Shown piece after piece: positions 18,726-27,632 of a stretch of 64,000 nucleotides of DNA. The first letter of the stretch is position 1. Each line of letters begins with the position of its first letter. The stretch spans positions 2,666,001 through 2,730,000 of the forward strand of contig OZ241969.1 in the NCBI GenBank assembly GCA_965204165.1. The letters are read 5' to 3'. The notes beneath the pieces were generated by a model that ran no database searches, was not told the DNA's origin, and was given only the letters and a program-made list of their open reading frames with translations. The DNA is from VYFG01 sp965204165. GTDB lineage: Bacteria; Pseudomonadota; Gammaproteobacteria; Arenicellales; Poriferihabitantaceae. The position numbers were made by a program, and so were the translations under genes.

Positions 18726-20503
18726 TCAGCCGGTAGCCGGGTATGGCCTGGCGTTGTCGGTCATCTTGAGGAAGTCGAGCATGCGTCGGGGATTCCTGGC
18801 GAGGTGGCGCATGGTTTCGGCGACGGCGAGGCCCCGGCTCTGTATGATGCCGATGGCGAATCGCCTGAGGCGGGACATGTTCTGGGGACCGTGTCCGGCC
18901 CGGATTCGGCTGCGGTCCTCGTCGAAGGTCCAGTCGAGGACATGATGCATGGCCTCGACGGACCAGTGCCCGCGGTTGAGGGAGAGGATTCGCTCGGGGG
19001 AGGCGTCATTTGGGGTCAGGCTGGTGATTCCGTAGGCGATCTCACGGCGTTTCCTGCCGGTTGCGGTTTCGGTGGTTTCACGCATCACGGCGAAGACCTG
19101 TCCGACGTTGGGGAACTGGAGGTAGTGGTTGAGCTTGTCCGAGACCCAGACGGAACGGCGCTCCCGGCGGCCATGGACGGGTTTGGGGGCCTGGTCGGTG
19201 AAGTCCGGCGGACGGCGCTGGATGTGGCGGTCGAGGAGCAGTCGGATATCGGCGAGCAGGTTTTTCTGGTTGCCCTTGACGGTGAAGAGGTAGTGGGCGC
19301 GGCGTCCGTGGAGATAGTCGGCGAGCTTGCGTTGGGTGAGCATGGCATCGGTGGTGATGGTGCATCCTTCGATGTCGGAGAGGGTGTCGAGCAGCGGGAT
19401 GACGATGCCGATCTCGTTGGTGCGTTTGGTTTCGTCATCGGCCCCCGGTTTCAGGCCGACTTTTTTTGACTCCAGGGGATTCCGGTGTGGTGGCCGACGG
19501 CGCCGAGCACATGGGGCCGGTTGCCCTGGTCATCGATGGCGCCCCGGATGGTCTTGCCGTCGACGGCAATGGCGGTGTCCTTTGGGCCATGGACCTGGTG
19601 CCACGCCCGCAGGGCGGCATCGAACTGGTCCGGGTCGATGCGGATGAGGACGCTGCGGATGGCGGACAGGCTGGGCACCTGGTGTCCGCTCCTGGAACGG
19701 CGTACGCGGAAACGTTCCAGGACCCTGGGGCTGAGGTCGTCGATCCATTCGCTCATGGCCTTGTAGCCGCGCATGCCGCAGAGCGTGGCCGCTGCTGCCA
19801 ATGCCAGCATGGTGGACAGGGCGTGGCGGCGGCCCTGGCGGCGTCGGGGATCGTCGATGTCGCGGAAGAAGTCGGGCAGGGATCGCATCTGTTCGGCGGT
19901 GAGAGTCATCCTGGGTACTCCATGTTGCAGTGTGGTGTCGAGGCAGGGGTCCCGGAGGCGGGCGCGGGCGGCGCGCGACAGGGGATGGACGAAGACGAGC
20001 TTGGGCTTTGCGTGTTCGCTGTAGCCCGGGCCCTCGCGGCCGAAGCCCCGGGTATGCCCGACCTCGATCCAGTTGGCGGCGCGGTAGACGGTGCCGTGGA
20101 AGCGGGCGGGGTCGACGAAGGTCTCCACCAGCAGGAGGCCGTGACCGAAGCGGAGCGGCCAGTCGCGGGCGAGGCGGCGGGTGCACAGGGAAAGCACGCG
20201 CGAGCCGAGGTTGCGCGGTGCGCCGGGCAGGATCAGGAAGCGCGAGTTGTTGGTGATCAGGTGCAGGCGGCCGAACCGGATGCCGTACTCCCAGCCGATC
20301 CACCGGTCCCGGGCGCCGCATTTCAGCGCCGATGCCGAAAACATGGCCAGTGCCAGCCAGCGCCCCCGGTGATGGGCCACATAGCGCAGCGTCTCGCCCC
20401 GCGCCGGCACCGAGCCGAGATAGTGATGCGCCTGCATCAGGTCCCGGAACCGGGGTTCATCTGTTGCCGGCACGATGTCTACCGACACCTCTGAAAGGTC
20501 CAC
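18726..20503 (-). CDS. DUF4338-ISAs1 transposase, probably made by -1 ribosomal frameshifting
   Basis: The zero frame (20503 to 19451) encodes about 190 residues of DUF4338, the domain of Druantia DruA, then the N-terminal ISAs1/H-repeat transposase region with the first catalytic Asp in AVDGKTIRG. It stops at TGA soon after an A7G run. The -1 frame continues without a stop to 18726 with the second Asp (ITTDAM) and the catalytic Glu in SVEAMHHVLDWTF. Slippage on A_AAA_AAG (19466 to 19460) joins them exactly, giving about 592 aa. A disabling mutation is the alternative, but the site is the canonical heptamer in the correct phase. Expression without slippage would give a DUF4338 protein with half a catalytic domain. 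Confidence 0.85.
19460..19466 (-). promoter_or_regulatory. Slippery heptamer A_AAA_AAG
   Basis: In the zero frame the codons are caA AAA AAG, matching X_XXY_YYZ. The downstream reading after -1 slippage is GTC GGC CTG AAA, which restores the transposase. Immediately 3', TCGGCC pairs with GGCCGA around a 10-nt loop, a possible pausing hairpin, although it lies closer than the usual 5-9 nt spacing. Confidence 0.7.
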
Positions 20504-20635
20504 CTTGCGTATGTCCGTCTGATGGTCTTGTGACGGGATTTATACCAGTACCCGGGGGAAAAGTCCAGTGTTTGGGGTAAGTCCTTTGACCGGAAGAAAA
20601 AACTCTGCAGAAAAGAATTACCCTGGCCCCAACGG

Positions 20636-20711
20636 CCTTGACCGTATCAGGACTGCGGATTAGTATTCGCGTCCTCATTCCCCAGTAGCTCAGTTGGTAG
20701 AGCAGTTGACT
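20636..20711 (+). repeat. Copy 1 (right part) of the tRNA-Asn upstream repeat
   Basis: CCTTGACCGTATCAGG and CTGCGGATTAG followed by the 5' half of tRNA-Asn; matches 27549-27631. It is the continuation of 18333-18510 after the insertion sequence. Confidence 0.75.
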
Positions 20712-20754
20712 GTTAATCAATTGGTCCGTGGTTCGAGTCCGCGCTGGGGAGCCA
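20679..20754 (+). tRNA. tRNA-Asn (GTT)
   Basis: 76 nt with encoded CCA. Acceptor stem TCCCCAG/CTGGGGA, D-stem GCTC/GAGC, anticodon loop CTGTTAA, and T-arm with GTTCGAGTCC. All stems pair, with a G-U pair at the top of the anticodon stem. The gene is intact although an insertion sequence ends 53 bp upstream. Confidence 0.95.
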
Positions 20755-21387
20755 GATAAATAGTCGGGCCGTTGATGCTTTCAGCGGCCTGGCTCCTGCC
20801 TAACAGCCAGATAGTCCTTCCTCCAGGGAGAACAGGAAAACCCCTGTAATTTGCGTTTCTCCGTTCAGAAAATACGGGGATAGCAAATGTACAAAATCAC
20901 AGCTCGTGGTCCGGCAGCAGGCCGGCCTCCCGCGTGCGCTCCTGACGTTTCGACTCATCAGGGTCCATCCAGTCCTTTTGCCGGGCCGCCGCTCATCGTG
21001 CCCGGATCACCGTGTCCGGGGCTGTGACATGAAAATCCAATACTTCATCCGGCATCCGGAATTCAACGGACACATCAGGGTGTCCCGGTCCGAATACAAC
21101 CTGCAAAAGCCCAAAGCAGGGTCCGAATCGACCGGGCATGAAGCATACACCGACAGCTACCCTGATTTACCCGTCGCATCGAACGCGCTCACAGTTCCCC
21201 CGACAGTTTGTCGGGGTGACCCGGATTCGGTTGCAGATAATCAATGAAACACGAAATTAAGTTATAAATTAGATTAATAAAGTGATAAATTTTGTGTCAG
21301 TTGAACCGGTAGTGTTTAAAGACATCCATTGTCCAATGTGAATCGCACAGTAACAACAACAACCCTACGTCCGAGGAGGCAAAGCGA
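20755..21387. other. Intergenic region upstream of the ABC/dehydrogenase operon
   Basis: 633 bp with no convincing gene; an open frame at 20906-21247 has no family features. A perfect hairpin CCCCGACA-GTT-TGTCGGGG sits at 21197-21215 without a T-tract. An AT-rich stretch at 21240-21300 precedes weak promoter-like hexamers (TTGTGT, 17 bp, TTTAAA). Base composition falls from here into the operon, which suggests the left edge of an acquired segment. Confidence 0.5.
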
Positions 21388-22194
21388 ATGAGCGATACAT
21401 CAGCCGATCAGGCTGCGCTGAAAGTCGTCGATCTGCACAAGAGTTTTGGTGACATTGAGGTCATTCGTGGCGTGTCCATGCATGCAGACAAAGGTGATGT
21501 GATTTCAATACTCGGTGCTTCCGGATCCGGAAAAAGCACCTTTCTCCGTTGCATAAATTTGCTTGAAATGCCAACTTCAGGCGATGTTTTCGTGGCGGGT
21601 GAAAAGATCCGCATGAAGACTGATCGCTATGGAAAGAACCGACCGGAAGATATCCGGCAGGTTGAACTATTACGGGCAAGGCTGGGCATGGTGTTTCAGG
21701 GGTTTAATCTGTGGGCTCACATGACGGTGATCGAAAATGTAATCGAAGCCCCGATTCAAGTGCTGAAGAAGAGCAAGGCCGAGGCGATAGAAGAGGCCGA
21801 AGCCCTGCTGCAAAAAGTCGGTGTTCTCGAACGCCGGGATTTTTACCCTGCGCAACTTTCCGGTGGTCAGCAGCAAAGAGTTGCCATCGCCCGCGGACTT
21901 GCCATGCATCCAGATGTGATGCTGTTCGACGAGCCGACCTCGGCACTCGATCCCGAACTGGTCGGTGAAGTACTGAAAGTCATGCGCGATCTTGCCGAAG
22001 AAGGCCGGACCATGCTTGTGGTGACCCACGAAATGAGCTTTGCGCGTGATGTATCCAACAAGGTCGTTTTCCTGCACGAAGGCAAAGTGGAGGAGCAAGG
22101 CGATCCCCGGCAAATGTTCAATGAACCCAATTCGGATCGTTTTCGAAAGTTTCTGTCGAGGACGGTGCAATTACCGCCCGAAGGGCAACAGTAG
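21388..22194 (+). CDS. Polar amino-acid/opine ABC transporter ATP-binding protein
   Basis: 268 aa HisP/AotP/OccP-type ATPase. Walker A GASGSGKST, signature LSGGQQQR, Walker B VMLFDEPTSALD and the H-loop VTHEM are intact. GAGGAGG lies 9-15 bases before the ATG. First gene of a run with a binding protein, two permeases and three dehydrogenase subunits, the composition of arginine, octopine or nopaline uptake operons. Confidence 0.93.
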   Translation: MSDTSADQAALKVVDLHKSFGDIEVIRGVSMHADKGDVISILGASGSGKSTFLRCINLLEMPTSGDVFVAGEKIRMKTDRYGKNRPEDIRQVELLRARLGMVFQGFNLWAHMTVIENVIEAPIQVLKKSKAEAIEEAEALLQKVGVLERRDFYPAQLSGGQQQRVAIARGLAMHPDVMLFDEPTSALDPELVGEVLKVMRDLAEEGRTMLVVTHEMSFARDVSNKVVFLHEGKVEEQGDPRQMFNEPNSDRFRKFLSRTVQLPPEGQQ

Positions 22195-22235
22195 AAACGT
22201 TTCTTTGTGAAACACAACCAAAATGAGGATGTAAG

Positions 22236-23009
22236 ATGAAATTCAGAAAATTGTCCATGAGCCTGGCAGCGGTTACCCTGGTGCTGGGGATGAATGGCCT
22301 GCAGGCTGCGGATTTGCGAGTTGGCGTGGAGGGCGCTTATCCGCCCTTCTCCTGGAAAGAACCCGACGGCACCCTGAAGGGCTTTGATATCGATATCGCA
22401 CATGCAATCTGTGCGGAGATGAACCGCGAGTGTGTGCTGGTCGAGCAGGATTGGGACGGCATGATCCCGGCGTTGCTGGCGAAGAAATTCGACGCAATCA
22501 TCGCGTCGATGTCGATCACTGAAGAACGCAAGAAACGCGTTGATTTCAGTGACAAATATTACAATACGCCAGCCAAATTCGTCGCCAGGAAAGGCGCTGG
22601 CCTGGAAATCACCATGGAAGGCTTGAAAGGCAAGCGTATTGGCCTGCAGCGTGGCACTACCCACCAGTGTTTCATGGAAAAACTGTATCCTGACGCCGAA
22701 CTGGTGCTTTATGGGACCCAGGAAGAGGTGTTTCAGGATCTGGCGATCGGTCGTATCGATGCACAGTTATCCGATTCCATCGCGGCTGATGACGGTTTCC
22801 TGAAGACAGACGCGGGCAAGGATTTTGAATTCACCGGAGGCGATCAGCATGATGAGGTCTGTCACGGTCCGGGTGCCGGTATTGCGGTTCGCAAGCAGGA
22901 CGGGTCGCTGCGCGACGAACTAAATCGCGCGATCAAGGAAATCCGGGCGAATGGCGTTTACCAGGAAATCAACGCCCAGTACTTCGAGTTCGACATATTC
23001 GGCGGCTAG
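22236..23009 (+). CDS. Periplasmic amino-acid/opine-binding protein (SBP family 3)
   Basis: 257 aa with a Sec signal peptide (basic MKFRK, hydrophobic core, likely cleavage after GLQA). The mature start DLRVGVEGAYPPFSWKEPDG, GFDIDIA and MSITEERKKRVDFSDKYY are typical of HisJ/ArgT/AotJ/OccT. Two Cys near residues 66 and 70 may form the family disulfide. It captures the substrate for the adjacent permeases; specificity for basic amino acids or opines is inferred from family. Confidence 0.92.
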   Translation: MKFRKLSMSLAAVTLVLGMNGLQAADLRVGVEGAYPPFSWKEPDGTLKGFDIDIAHAICAEMNRECVLVEQDWDGMIPALLAKKFDAIIASMSITEERKKRVDFSDKYYNTPAKFVARKGAGLEITMEGLKGKRIGLQRGTTHQCFMEKLYPDAELVLYGTQEEVFQDLAIGRIDAQLSDSIAADDGFLKTDAGKDFEFTGGDQHDEVCHGPGAGIAVRKQDGSLRDELNRAIKEIRANGVYQEINAQYFEFDIFGG

Positions 23010-23070
23010 AAGTTGAATCCGGCCCGGAGATGACTCCGGGCCGGATTCCCCCCTGAACACAGGCGTTGAC

Positions 23071-23769
23071 GTGAATCTGCTCATCGAATACCAGGATCAA
23101 CTGCTTTCGGGCACCTGGATCACCATCAAGCTTGCCTTGTTTTCGCTTGTGATTGCCGTGCTGCTGGGTTTGATTGGTGCCTGGGCCAAGCTGTCGGCGA
23201 ATGTTCCCGCGCAGAAGGTTGCCGGCGGATATACCTTGATAGTACGAGGAGTACCGGACCTGGTGTTGATTCTGCTCGTATTCTTTGGCGGACAGCAACT
23301 GATCAACCAGATCGGAGACTGGACAGGTCTGTGGGGCTATGTCGAAATCAGCCAGTTTGCTGCCGGGGTCGGTACGATCGGTATCGTCTTCGGAGGCTAC
23401 ATGACGGAAACGTTTCGTGGCGCGATCATGGCGATTCCAAGGGGTCAGATCGAAGCCGCGGTAGCCTGCGGCATGTCACGACTGACCATATTCCGCCGCA
23501 TTATCTGGCCGCAAATGGTGGTTTATGCACTGCCCGGGTTTTCCAACAACTGGCTGGTGCAGATCAAATCCACTGCACTTGTTTCGGTTATAGGCCTGCA
23601 GGACGTCGTGTATAACGGCTTTGTCGCAGGTCGCTCAACGAGACAGCTGTTTACGTTCATGTTCGCGGTCTTAGTGATTTACCTGATTCTGACCGCGGTT
23701 TCCGATGCCGGGTTGCGCTGGCTCGATAAAAAATACAGTCGCGGCATCGTGAGGACTGGAAATGGATGA
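23071..23769 (+). CDS. ABC transporter permease (HisQ/OccQ type)
   Basis: 232 aa, GTG start, with several transmembrane helices. The EAA loop that contacts the ATPase reads QIEAAVACGMSRLTIFRRI. It overlaps the second permease by 8 bp, so the two subunits are coupled. Confidence 0.9.
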   Translation: MNLLIEYQDQLLSGTWITIKLALFSLVIAVLLGLIGAWAKLSANVPAQKVAGGYTLIVRGVPDLVLILLVFFGGQQLINQIGDWTGLWGYVEISQFAAGVGTIGIVFGGYMTETFRGAIMAIPRGQIEAAVACGMSRLTIFRRIIWPQMVVYALPGFSNNWLVQIKSTALVSVIGLQDVVYNGFVAGRSTRQLFTFMFAVLVIYLILTAVSDAGLRWLDKKYSRGIVRTGNG

Positions 23770-24541
23770 GTCCATCATCAAGTTTCTGGAGACCTGGTCG
23801 CCCCTCGACGTAGTGCTGATCGCACAGAATTTTGATCGTTTCCTTTTGGGGGCACTGACGACTCTGGAGTTGACCCTGTTGTCGCTGCTGATCGGTGGCA
23901 TTCTGTCGATTCCACTGGCCATTGCGCGGGCCGGGAAGAACCCGTTGCTGAGTGGCCCGGTGTGGGTCTTTACCTATATTTTCAGGGGGACGCCGCTGCT
24001 GGTACAGACCTACCTCATTTATTATGGTCTCGGGCAATTCGACTGGATTCGCGAATCTTTTCTGTGGGGACCCGTCCTGTCCCAGGCCTGGTATTGCGCA
24101 CTGATCGCCTTTTCACTGAATACCGCAGCCTATACCACTGAGTTGCTGCGCGGTTCCATCGTCAACACCAGCCGCGGGGAAATCGAGGCTGCTGTAGCTT
24201 GTGGTCTGAGTGCTTCGAAACGCATGCGGCGCATTATCCTGCCCAGCGCTTTTCGGCGGGCATTGCCGGCTTACTCGAATGAAGTCATATTCATGCTGCA
24301 CGGTTCGGTGGTTGCCAGCACCATTACCATCCAGGACCTGCTCGGGGTTGGGCGTTGGTTGAATGGTCGATACTACCTCGCTTACGAGGGCTTTATCACT
24401 GCAGCGGTTCTGTACCTGATCATCGTGCAGCTCATTTCCCGCGGTTTTCGCCTGTGGGAGAAACGCTGGCTCAGGCACCTTTATCCACTCGATGCCAAAG
24501 AAATCAAACCAAAGAAAGGATTTTCCTCTTTCCGGCTCTGA
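23762..24541 (+). CDS. ABC transporter permease (HisM/OccM type)
   Basis: 259 aa inner-membrane subunit with the EAA loop EIEAAVACGLSASKRMRRI. FRGTPLLVQTYLIYYGLGQ is a strong HisM-type motif. Its 3' end overlaps the proposed start of the next gene by 50 bp. Confidence 0.9.
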   Translation: MDESIIKFLETWSPLDVVLIAQNFDRFLLGALTTLELTLLSLLIGGILSIPLAIARAGKNPLLSGPVWVFTYIFRGTPLLVQTYLIYYGLGQFDWIRESFLWGPVLSQAWYCALIAFSLNTAAYTTELLRGSIVNTSRGEIEAAVACGLSASKRMRRIILPSAFRRALPAYSNEVIFMLHGSVVASTITIQDLLGVGRWLNGRYYLAYEGFITAAVLYLIIVQLISRGFRLWEKRWLRHLYPLDAKEIKPKKGFSSFRL

Positions 24542-25661
24542 AACAATACCCGTTACTTCCGTAACGCAATACGACACCGTCATCGTTGGCGGCGGGCTGG
24601 TTGGCTCGTCGATTGCCTGTGGAATCGCCGCAAGTGGTGCCAGAGTGGTTGTGCTCGACGGTGGTGATCGCGACTTTCGTGCTTCCCGTGGCAATTTCGG
24701 GCTGGTCTGGGTGCAAGGCAAGGGTGCTGATTTTGCAGAGTATGCCCATATTACCCGCCACTCGGCGCAACAGTGGCCAACGTTTGCCGACGAACTTCTG
24801 GAGACCACTGGGGTCGATGTCGAGCTGCAGCAAAGTGGTGGTTACGATTTCTGCCTGAACGAGGACGACTGGCAGGCGCGGGAACGGGAAATGCAACAGG
24901 TCGCCGTGCACACCGGCGGCGACTTCGAATATCAAATGCTCAACACTTCTGAGTTGCGCGCGCGTATTCCTGAAGTATCCACGGAAGTGCTGGGTGCCAG
25001 TTACTCGCCCCAGGACGGCCACGTCAATCCGCTCGCCCTGTTGCGTGCGCTGCACCAGCGCATGAGCGGTCTCGGCGTCGACTATCGGGCGGATCACCGC
25101 GTTCTTTCCAGCCGACGAGAAGGCAGCCTGTTTGTTATCGACACCACGCAACAGATTTTCCAGTGTGAGCGGGTGGTGTTTTGCGCCGGCTTGTCGAACC
25201 AGGCACTGTGCCGGGATCTCGGCATGTCGATACCAGTACAACCCTTGCGCGGGCAGCTTTTGATTACCGATCGCGTTCCCCGGTTTCTGCCCGCCGCGAC
25301 TTTACAGGTACGCCAGACCGCCCACGGCAGTCTGCAGATCGGCGATTCCCATGAGGATGTCGGTCTGGATGAATCCACGACGCTTGAAGTCATCGCCAAC
25401 CTCGCACATCGCGCGGTGCGCATCTTTCCACACCTCGCCCGGTTGCGCCTCATTCGTGCCTGGGGTGCGCTGCGCATCATGACGCCGGATGGTGTGCCGA
25501 TTTACCATCGCTCGGACGAGCATCCCGGTGCTTTCGCAGTTTCCTGCCACAGCGGGGTCACTCTGGCAGCCTTCCACGGGTACGAACTCGCCCGATGGAT
25601 TTGCGATGGGTCCGGCGATTCGCTGTTTGCTCCTTTTGCCGCGGACCGATTCAATGTTTAG
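24492..25661 (+). CDS. FAD-dependent dehydrogenase subunit (OoxB/NoxB/HcnC/DadA-like)
   Basis: 389 aa glycine-oxidase/DAAO-fold flavoprotein. The Rossmann motif VGGGLVGSSIACGIA starts near residue 33, and the C-terminal GVPIYHRSDEHPGAFAVSCHSGVTLA covers the flavin. The ATG at 24492 lies inside the permease gene; the conserved part begins about 27 residues later, so a later non-ATG start is possible. With the next two genes it forms the three-part arrangement of opine oxidases, hydrogen cyanide synthase and D-hydroxyproline dehydrogenase. The linked opine-type transporter favours an amino acid or opine substrate. Confidence 0.85.
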   Translation: MPKKSNQRKDFPLSGSETIPVTSVTQYDTVIVGGGLVGSSIACGIAASGARVVVLDGGDRDFRASRGNFGLVWVQGKGADFAEYAHITRHSAQQWPTFADELLETTGVDVELQQSGGYDFCLNEDDWQAREREMQQVAVHTGGDFEYQMLNTSELRARIPEVSTEVLGASYSPQDGHVNPLALLRALHQRMSGLGVDYRADHRVLSSRREGSLFVIDTTQQIFQCERVVFCAGLSNQALCRDLGMSIPVQPLRGQLLITDRVPRFLPAATLQVRQTAHGSLQIGDSHEDVGLDESTTLEVIANLAHRAVRIFPHLARLRLIRAWGALRIMTPDGVPIYHRSDEHPGAFAVSCHSGVTLAAFHGYELARWICDGSGDSLFAPFAADRFNV

Positions 25662-25947
25662 ATCATTGGACGAATCGGTTGAGCAGGTGGTGGTCACCCT
25701 TGACGGCAGGGAAGTGTCGGTGCCGGCGGCTGTGTCGGTAGCTGCAGCACTGCTCTACCTGGATCGGCTGCCAACCCGGCACAGCACGGTCGGTGGTGCT
25801 GCGCGCGCGCCATTTTGCATGATGGGTGTTTGTTTCGAGTGCCTGCTGGAAATCGACGGTATCCCTGATCAGCGCGCCTGCCAGGTTCAGGTGGCGCCCG
25901 GCATGGAGTTACAGCGCCAGTTGCGCCCGGAGGCAGATAGCGAATGA
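25654..25947 (+). CDS. Small [2Fe-2S] subunit of the dehydrogenase (HcnA-like)
   Basis: 97 aa. The ATG at 25654 overlaps the end of the upstream gene by 8 bp. The ferredoxin-type cluster pattern C55-x4-C60-x2-C63-x12-C76 is visible (FCMMGVCFEC and RAC). It passes electrons between the flavoprotein subunits, and ATGA overlap with the next gene implies stoichiometric expression. Confidence 0.88.
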   Translation: MFRSLDESVEQVVVTLDGREVSVPAAVSVAAALLYLDRLPTRHSTVGGAARAPFCMMGVCFECLLEIDGIPDQRACQVQVAPGMELQRQLRPEADSE

Positions 25948-27329
25948 TCAAGTCGGGCTATCCGTTGGTGGTGATCGGAGCCGGTCCGGCGGGCATGGCA
26001 GCCGCGCAAACTGCTGCAGGTTACGGGGTCGAAGTTGCGGTCATTGACGAGCAGCCGCATCCGGGCGGCCAAATCTATCGCAATGTCGATGCCAGCCCGC
26101 TAGCCGATATCAACCTGCTGGGGAAGGATTTCGTCTACGGCCGCCAACTGGTGCAGGCTTTTCGTCACGCCCGCATCGATTATTTTCCGGAATCCTCTGT
26201 GTGGTATCTGGATGGTGATGGCGAGCTCGGCGTCATTGTTGAGGGTGTCCAGCGACGTGTGCGAGCCGAACAGGTCATCATTGCCTGTGGCGCACAGGAG
26301 CGTCCGATACCGTTTCCGGGTTGGGACAAGGCGGGTGTCATGACTGCCGGTGGCGGGCAAATCCTGATGAAGTCAGCCGCCATGGTGCCGGAGTCAGCAC
26401 CCGTGCTGGCGGGCAGCGGGCCGTTGCTGTTGTTGCTAGCCTGGCAATATCTGCGCGCCGGGGTGACCATAAAGGCCCTGGTCGATACCGCGCAAACCGA
26501 TTCTGCCTGGAAAGCGTATCGACATTTGCCGCAGGCACTTGGCGCCAGTGACTATCTCTACAAGGGGCTTATGCTGACTCTGGCCATTCGCCGCGCGCGC
26601 ATCCCCTGGTATCGAGAGGCCAGCGAGTTGCGTGCAGAAGGCGACGAGCGGCTCACTGCAATCCGTTTCACCAGCAAGGGGCGACCTCAGCGCATCGAAA
26701 CAGGCTTGCTGCTGTTGCATCAAGGCGTGATCCCCTCGATGCATCTTGCCGCTGCAGCCGGTTGTGAAAGCTACTGGAATGACCTTCAGCAAAGTTGGCA
26801 GCCATTGCTCGATGATTGGGGTGAAAGCAGCCGGAAAGGAATTTTTGTGGCCGGTGATGCCGGTGGTATCGGTGGTGCCAGGGCAGCCTGGCGGAGCGGG
26901 CAACTGGCGGCGCTGCAAGTGGCGCACCGCCTGGCATGTGTTGATGAGGAAATGCGCGATCAACGTGCCAGATCGATACGCGTTGCGAGGGATCGGCACC
27001 TGGCGATTCGACCGTTTCTGGACACTCGCTACCGTGTAATGGAGAATCTGTTGTCACCAGTCGACGATACCCTGGCCTGCCGCTGCGAAGAAATAACGGT
27101 GGCGGAAATTCGCGCGCTCACTGCCCAGGGCTGCAGCGGACCCAACCAGGCCAAGGCTTTTACCCGTTGCGGCATGGGACCCTGCCAGGGACGCTTTTGT
27201 GGTGCTACCATGGAGCAGATTTTCGCCGCTCATCACAACATCGACCGGCAGCAGGTGGGGCATTTTACTGCGCGTCCACCGGTTAAGCCCGTTACGCTTG
27301 GCCAACTGGCAGAAAGCCTTGAATCCTGA
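25944..27329 (+). CDS. FAD/NAD-binding dehydrogenase subunit with BFD-type [2Fe-2S] domain (OoxA/HcnB-like)
   Basis: 461 aa. N-terminal dinucleotide fold VVIGAGPAGMAAAQ (about residues 9-22) and GGQIYRN, a second GSGPLLLL motif near 158, and a C-terminal bacterioferredoxin-like [2Fe-2S] domain with ACRCEE, RCGMGPCQ and GRFC. Family partners are alpha subunits of opine oxidase or HcnB. Completes the electron-transfer trimer; the natural acceptor is probably the respiratory chain. Confidence 0.88.
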   Translation: MIKSGYPLVVIGAGPAGMAAAQTAAGYGVEVAVIDEQPHPGGQIYRNVDASPLADINLLGKDFVYGRQLVQAFRHARIDYFPESSVWYLDGDGELGVIVEGVQRRVRAEQVIIACGAQERPIPFPGWDKAGVMTAGGGQILMKSAAMVPESAPVLAGSGPLLLLLAWQYLRAGVTIKALVDTAQTDSAWKAYRHLPQALGASDYLYKGLMLTLAIRRARIPWYREASELRAEGDERLTAIRFTSKGRPQRIETGLLLLHQGVIPSMHLAAAAGCESYWNDLQQSWQPLLDDWGESSRKGIFVAGDAGGIGGARAAWRSGQLAALQVAHRLACVDEEMRDQRARSIRVARDRHLAIRPFLDTRYRVMENLLSPVDDTLACRCEEITVAEIRALTAQGCSGPNQAKAFTRCGMGPCQGRFCGATMEQIFAAHHNIDRQQVGHFTARPPVKPVTLGQLAESLES

Positions 27330-27349
27330 ATCCGTAAGGAAACAGGCCT

Positions 27350-27478
27350 ATGAGCGATAAAACATTTGGTCAACCACTGGGCGGTCATACCGCTGGTCGG
27401 GATCAGGGATACCCGGAGGATCTACCCCGTTTCAGGGAGGGTTTCGGTTCCATGACCGTGGATATATGCTCGGTATGA
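27350..27478 (+). pseudogene. Decapitated next gene of the operon
   Basis: An ATG with AAGGAAA upstream begins 20 bp after the dehydrogenase gene and codes MSDKTFGQPL before repeat copy 2 starts at 27381. The frame then wanders to a stop at 27478 after 42 codons. Only about ten native codons remain, too few to name. The operon was probably longer before the rearrangement. Confidence 0.55.
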
Positions 27479-27631
27479 TTTCGTGATCTGATGAGGCCGT
27501 CGGGAGCACTACCAGGTTACACCCAAGCCGGTACATGATTATTCAGCCTGAACGACCTTGACCGTATCAGGGCTGCGGATTAGCAGTCGCCTCCTCTTTC
27601 CCCAGTAGCCCAGTTGGTAGAGCAGTTGACT
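27381..27631 (+). repeat. Copy 2 of the tRNA-Asn upstream repeat
   Basis: Matches 18333-18510 plus 20636-20711 in the same orientation and order, without the insertion sequence. At 27543-27552 the sequence GCCTGAACGA corresponds to the target GCCCCAACGG. Similarity ends at 27631 in the tRNA anticodon loop. Confidence 0.75.
27599..27631 (+). pseudogene. 5' half of tRNA-Asn (pseudo-tRNA)
   Basis: 33 nt identical to the functional gene except one base in the D-stem (CCC for CTC). It stops two bases into the anticodon loop, just before the anticodon. No 3' half follows; prepilin peptidase sequence begins within two bases. Non-functional. Confidence 0.8.
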
Positions 27632-27632
27632 T

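Larger units (their letters stand above)
18511..20625. mobile_element. ISAs1-type insertion sequence with DUF4338 extension
   Basis: 2115 bp. Ends are imperfect 18-bp inverted repeats: CAAGGCAAATTTGTTCTG at the left, and CAGGGTAATTCTTTTCTG as reverse complement of 20608-20625, 13/18 matching. Perfect 10-bp direct repeats GCCCCAACGG flank it (18501-18510 and 20626-20635), in the 8-10 bp range known for ISAs1-family elements. The paralogous segment near 27540 shows the uninterrupted site, confirming the boundaries. About 215 bp of non-coding DNA lies between the left end and the transposase stop. Confidence 0.85.

Noticed and set aside
20906..21247. 113-codon open frame between tRNA-Asn and the ABC operon
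   Set aside because: No ribosome site, no homology pattern and composition unlike a gene.
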